Shown here piece by piece: positions 58,961 to 64,000 of a DNA stretch of 64,000 bases. The DNA lies in the NCBI RefSeq assembly GCF_003667825.1, contig NZ_CP033043.1, positions 2,271,001 to 2,335,000 of the forward strand. Reading direction: 5' to 3'. How positions within the stretch are numbered: the first letter of the stretch is position 1; the number at the start of each line of letters is the position of its first letter. The DNA is from Metabacillus litoralis (lineage in GTDB: Bacteria > Bacillota > Bacilli > Bacillales > Bacillaceae). Under the pieces are notes generated by a model. The model had not been told where the DNA came from, did no database searches, and was given only the letters and a program-made list of their open reading frames with translations. Both the position numbers and the translations under genes were made by a program.

Positions 58961-59059
58961 CTATTTCAAATCTTCGATTTCATTACCTTTTACTACACAA
59001 AAAACATTCATGATCTTTCGCTCTCAACCCCGGAATGAAAATAGAGTTCTCATCCCATA

Positions 59060-59225
59060 ATGTTGATACCGCAAACAGTGAGTATATAACGTGGTCTTTA
59101 TTGGTGGTTCGACCCTGTACAAAAAACTGTTGGAATGAATTTGGTGTACAACCCATTGTTAGCTCCCTATGTCTAGGATGACTACGAACAGAAAAATGTT
59201 TAATTTCAAATTCATTCCACTGTCT
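59060..59225 (+). ncRNA. Candidate bridge RNA in the left end of the IS110 element
   Basis: Two consecutive long-range stem-loops precede the transposase: CA-A-ACAGT (59072-59079) with ACTGTTG (59126-59132), enclosing about 46 bases; and TGGAATGAATTTG (59131-59143) with its perfect complement (59207-59219), enclosing about 63 bases with an inner CCTA/TAGG hairpin. This two-loop plan in the 5' non-coding end is what IS110-group bridge RNAs show (target loop, then donor loop). Transcription is not demonstrated. Confidence 0.4.
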
Positions 59226-59238
59226 GTGGAATAATTTT

Positions 59239-60393
59239 ATGAAGGTGAATAAGGTGGAAACTTTACACAAACGTTGTGCTGGTTTGGATGTTCACTCAGA
59301 AACCATTGTGGCTTGTGTATTACTAGGTGATTCAGAAGCTGAATTGGAAAGAGTAATTGAAACTTTCCCAACATTAACGAAGGATTTATTTCGTCTGCTT
59401 AAATGGTTAGAAGAAAAAGAAGTCACTCACATTGCGATGGAGAGTACGGGAGTTTATTGGAAACCAGTTTACAACATCTTAGAAGATTTTTTTGATATTA
59501 CTTTGGCTAATGCACAAAGGATTAAAAACGTTCCCGGTAGGAAGACAGATGTTTCGGACGCAGAATGGATAGCTAAATTATTAAGACATGGACTAATAGA
59601 GAAAAGCTTTGTCCCTCCAGAAGACTTTCGAAATTTACGAGATTTGACTCGACTTAGAAAGAAATGGATTGGGCATATGACATCTGAGAAGAACCGAATT
59701 CAAAAAGTGTTAGAGACTTCAAACATAAAATTAAGTACTGTTATTTCAGATGTTTTTGGTGTTTCAGGAAGGAAACTCTTGGAACAATTAATATCTGAAG
59801 GTTTTATTGATCAGGAAGAAGTTGAGAAAAAGATACATGGAAGAATGGCTCATAAAAAACAATTGATTACTGATTCTTTATTCGGTACATTAAATGATCA
59901 TCAACTTTTTCTAATCCAACAATCCTGGATGCATATTACTTATCTAGAAACGTTAATATCCGATATTGAGAAAAGGATCGATGAAATCTTACTAGACTAT
60001 CAGGAAGAAGTTCAACTTTTAATCACAATGCCGGGTATTAAAAAAGATACAGCTGCAGTCATCCTTGCAGAAATTGGTGTAGATATGGGACAGTTTCCAA
60101 CTTCTAAACATCTCGCTTCATGGGCAGGATTATCACCTGGAAATCATGAAAGTGCAGGAAAAAGAAAAAGTACACGAACAGTTAGAGGAAATCCACATAT
60201 TAAATCTGCATTGTGCGAAGCTGCATGGGCTGTTTCAAGGAGTCGTAATAAAAGGTTGGGAATCAAATATTGGTCGTTGGCTGCGAGAAGAGGAAAGAAA
60301 AAAGCACTCGTTGCCATAGGACACCGAATGCTTACGATTGTCTATCATATGCTTCAGAACAAAAAACCCTACCACGAGTTAACTTCAAATTAG
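59239..60393 (+). CDS. IS110 family transposase (DEDD/serine recombinase)
   Basis: Recombinase of 384 residues. The N-terminal DEDD RuvC-like domain has D17 (GLDVH), E68 (MESTG), D104 and D107 (KTDVSDAEW). A coiled middle (about 125-255) leads to the Transposase_20 domain with MPGI, SWAGLSPGN and ESAGKRKS, where S305 is the likely nucleophile. All key residues are present and the frame is intact, so it may be active. It opens with ATG; the ribosome site is weak, in line with low expression. In this family the protein uses a bridge RNA made from the element's non-coding end. Confidence 0.93.
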   Translation: MKVNKVETLHKRCAGLDVHSETIVACVLLGDSEAELERVIETFPTLTKDLFRLLKWLEEKEVTHIAMESTGVYWKPVYNILEDFFDITLANAQRIKNVPGRKTDVSDAEWIAKLLRHGLIEKSFVPPEDFRNLRDLTRLRKKWIGHMTSEKNRIQKVLETSNIKLSTVISDVFGVSGRKLLEQLISEGFIDQEEVEKKIHGRMAHKKQLITDSLFGTLNDHQLFLIQQSWMHITYLETLISDIEKRIDEILLDYQEEVQLLITMPGIKKDTAAVILAEIGVDMGQFPTSKHLASWAGLSPGNHESAGKRKSTRTVRGNPHIKSALCEAAWAVSRSRNKRLGIKYWSLAARRGKKKALVAIGHRMLTIVYHMLQNKKPYHELTSN

Positions 60394-60527
60394 CATTATA
60401 GACAAAAAATAGAAAAGTTAAACGAGAAACCGTAAAGTACGGTAGCTCTGCTTTCCTATTGCCAAATTTAATTATCTATAGCTTAATCAAATGCGATCAA
60501 GTTTAAACCTTTAATTTATTTTCACAG

Positions 60528-60557
60528 AAAAAGACCAGCATCTCTACTGATCTTTTC
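60528..60557 (-). terminator. rRNA operon terminator
   Basis: On the minus strand AAAGATCAG and CTGGTCTTT pair over nine bases (one wobble) with an eight-base loop and a U run, right after the 5S gene. Confidence 0.8.
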
Positions 60558-60564
60558 TCATCTT

Positions 60565-63842
<3,278 letters not shown>

Positions 63843-64000
63843 TTGACATCGAAGATGTCGTTTAAATCAATTATTAAGAGAATCACTAAACTAAGCGTTT
63901 AAACTCAGTGAATTACTTGAATTGTTTCCGTTATCTAGTTTTCAAGGAACATATATTGAGAGATAGTTCTCTCAAAACTAAACAAAATCAGAAACGTCTT
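63843..64000 (-). other. Part of the 16S-23S spacer
   Basis: 158 bases to the window edge, with the rrn box GTTCCTTGAAAACTAGATAAC and a second GTTTTGAGAGAACTATCTCTC hairpin, involved in antitermination and processing. No tRNA gene in the visible part; the 16S would be beyond the window. Confidence 0.85.

Larger units (their letters stand above)
58985..60525 (+). mobile_element. IS110-family insertion element (limits approximate)
   Basis: A transposase gene (59239-60393) with about 250 non-coding bases before and 130 after, lying between the 5S remnant and the terminator of the intact rRNA operon. IS110 elements have no terminal inverted repeats, so the ends are estimated from the flanks: the left limit follows the lone repeat head at 58970-58979, the right limit precedes the rrn terminator at 60528. 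The right end holds a perfect hairpin ACCGTA-AAG-TACGGT near 60430-60446. Confidence 0.6.

Noticed and set aside
58606..59013. Plus-strand frame of 135 codons
   Set aside because: It runs through the 5S remnant and the structured GC-rich segment and has no ribosome site.
63843..64000. tRNA genes in the rRNA spacer
   Set aside because: No TPsiC or acceptor-stem pattern in the visible spacer or between 23S and 5S.

Overview
This window comes from a low-GC, endospore-forming member of the Bacillaceae (Bacillus or Metabacillus-like). The gene order closely follows the Bacillus subtilis block ypdA-gudB-ypbHGFEDCB-fer-ribU, sigX-rsiX, resABCDE, rluB-spm-dacB-scp-rib-ppiB-lysA, spoVA-sigF-dacF, drm-xerD-fur-spoIIM, nudF-mciZ-yqkFED. 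The sporulation genes (spmAB, dacB, spoVA, spoIIA/sigF, dacF, spoIIM, mciZ) and motifs resembling sigma-E, F, G, H and K promoters make a spore former certain. The species cannot be fixed from sequence alone.

Layout. 1-10.2 kb: tail of an L-asparaginase, bacillithiol-disulfide reductase, glutamate dehydrogenase, MecB adaptor, a CarH/LitR-type cobalamin-binding regulator, then the ypb genes with RecQ. 10.3-12.8 kb: ferredoxin behind a Fur-box-like dyad, the riboflavin importer RibU under an FMN riboswitch, and a LysM/M23 cell-wall protein. 12.9-22.6 kb: RsiX/SigX with an apparent autoregulatory ECF promoter, a cobalamin adenosyltransferase, the Res system (ResABC cytochrome c maturation, ResDE two-component control) and RluB. 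22.9-34.5 kb: spore maturation genes, condensin subunits ScpAB, a YjcZ-type micro-protein, a riboflavin operon under a second FMN riboswitch that lacks ribD, PpiB, YpuA and LysA. 34.7-42.7 kb: the spoVA dipicolinate channel operon, sigF operon and dacF. 42.8-44.8 kb: an accessory insert with a NERD-domain protein and a 0.7 kb tandem repeat array. 44.8-58 kb: nucleoside salvage (Pdp, PupG, DeoB), XerD, Fur, SpoIIM, EndoQ, NudF, MciZ, the yqk genes and an AGCS amino-acid symporter.

58-64 kb: two more phased repeat arrays, a truncated 5S rRNA copy with a degenerate operon tail, an IS110-family element with a candidate bridge RNA, then a ribosomal RNA operon on the minus strand (5S, 23S and part of the 16S-23S spacer; the 16S lies outside).

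Functional links: adenosyltransferase can supply the AdoCbl sensed by the CarH-like regulator; RibU plus the rib operon form an FMN-controlled supply; dacF-spoIIA-sigF and spoVA are successive forespore stages; MciZ and SpoIIM act in the mother cell.

The strongest leads are the IS110 element with a two-loop RNA in its left end whose first loop matches the neighbouring rrn terminator, the three helically phased repeat arrays, an apparent AUC start for recQ, and the CarH-like protein lacking the residue that forms the light-state ligand.
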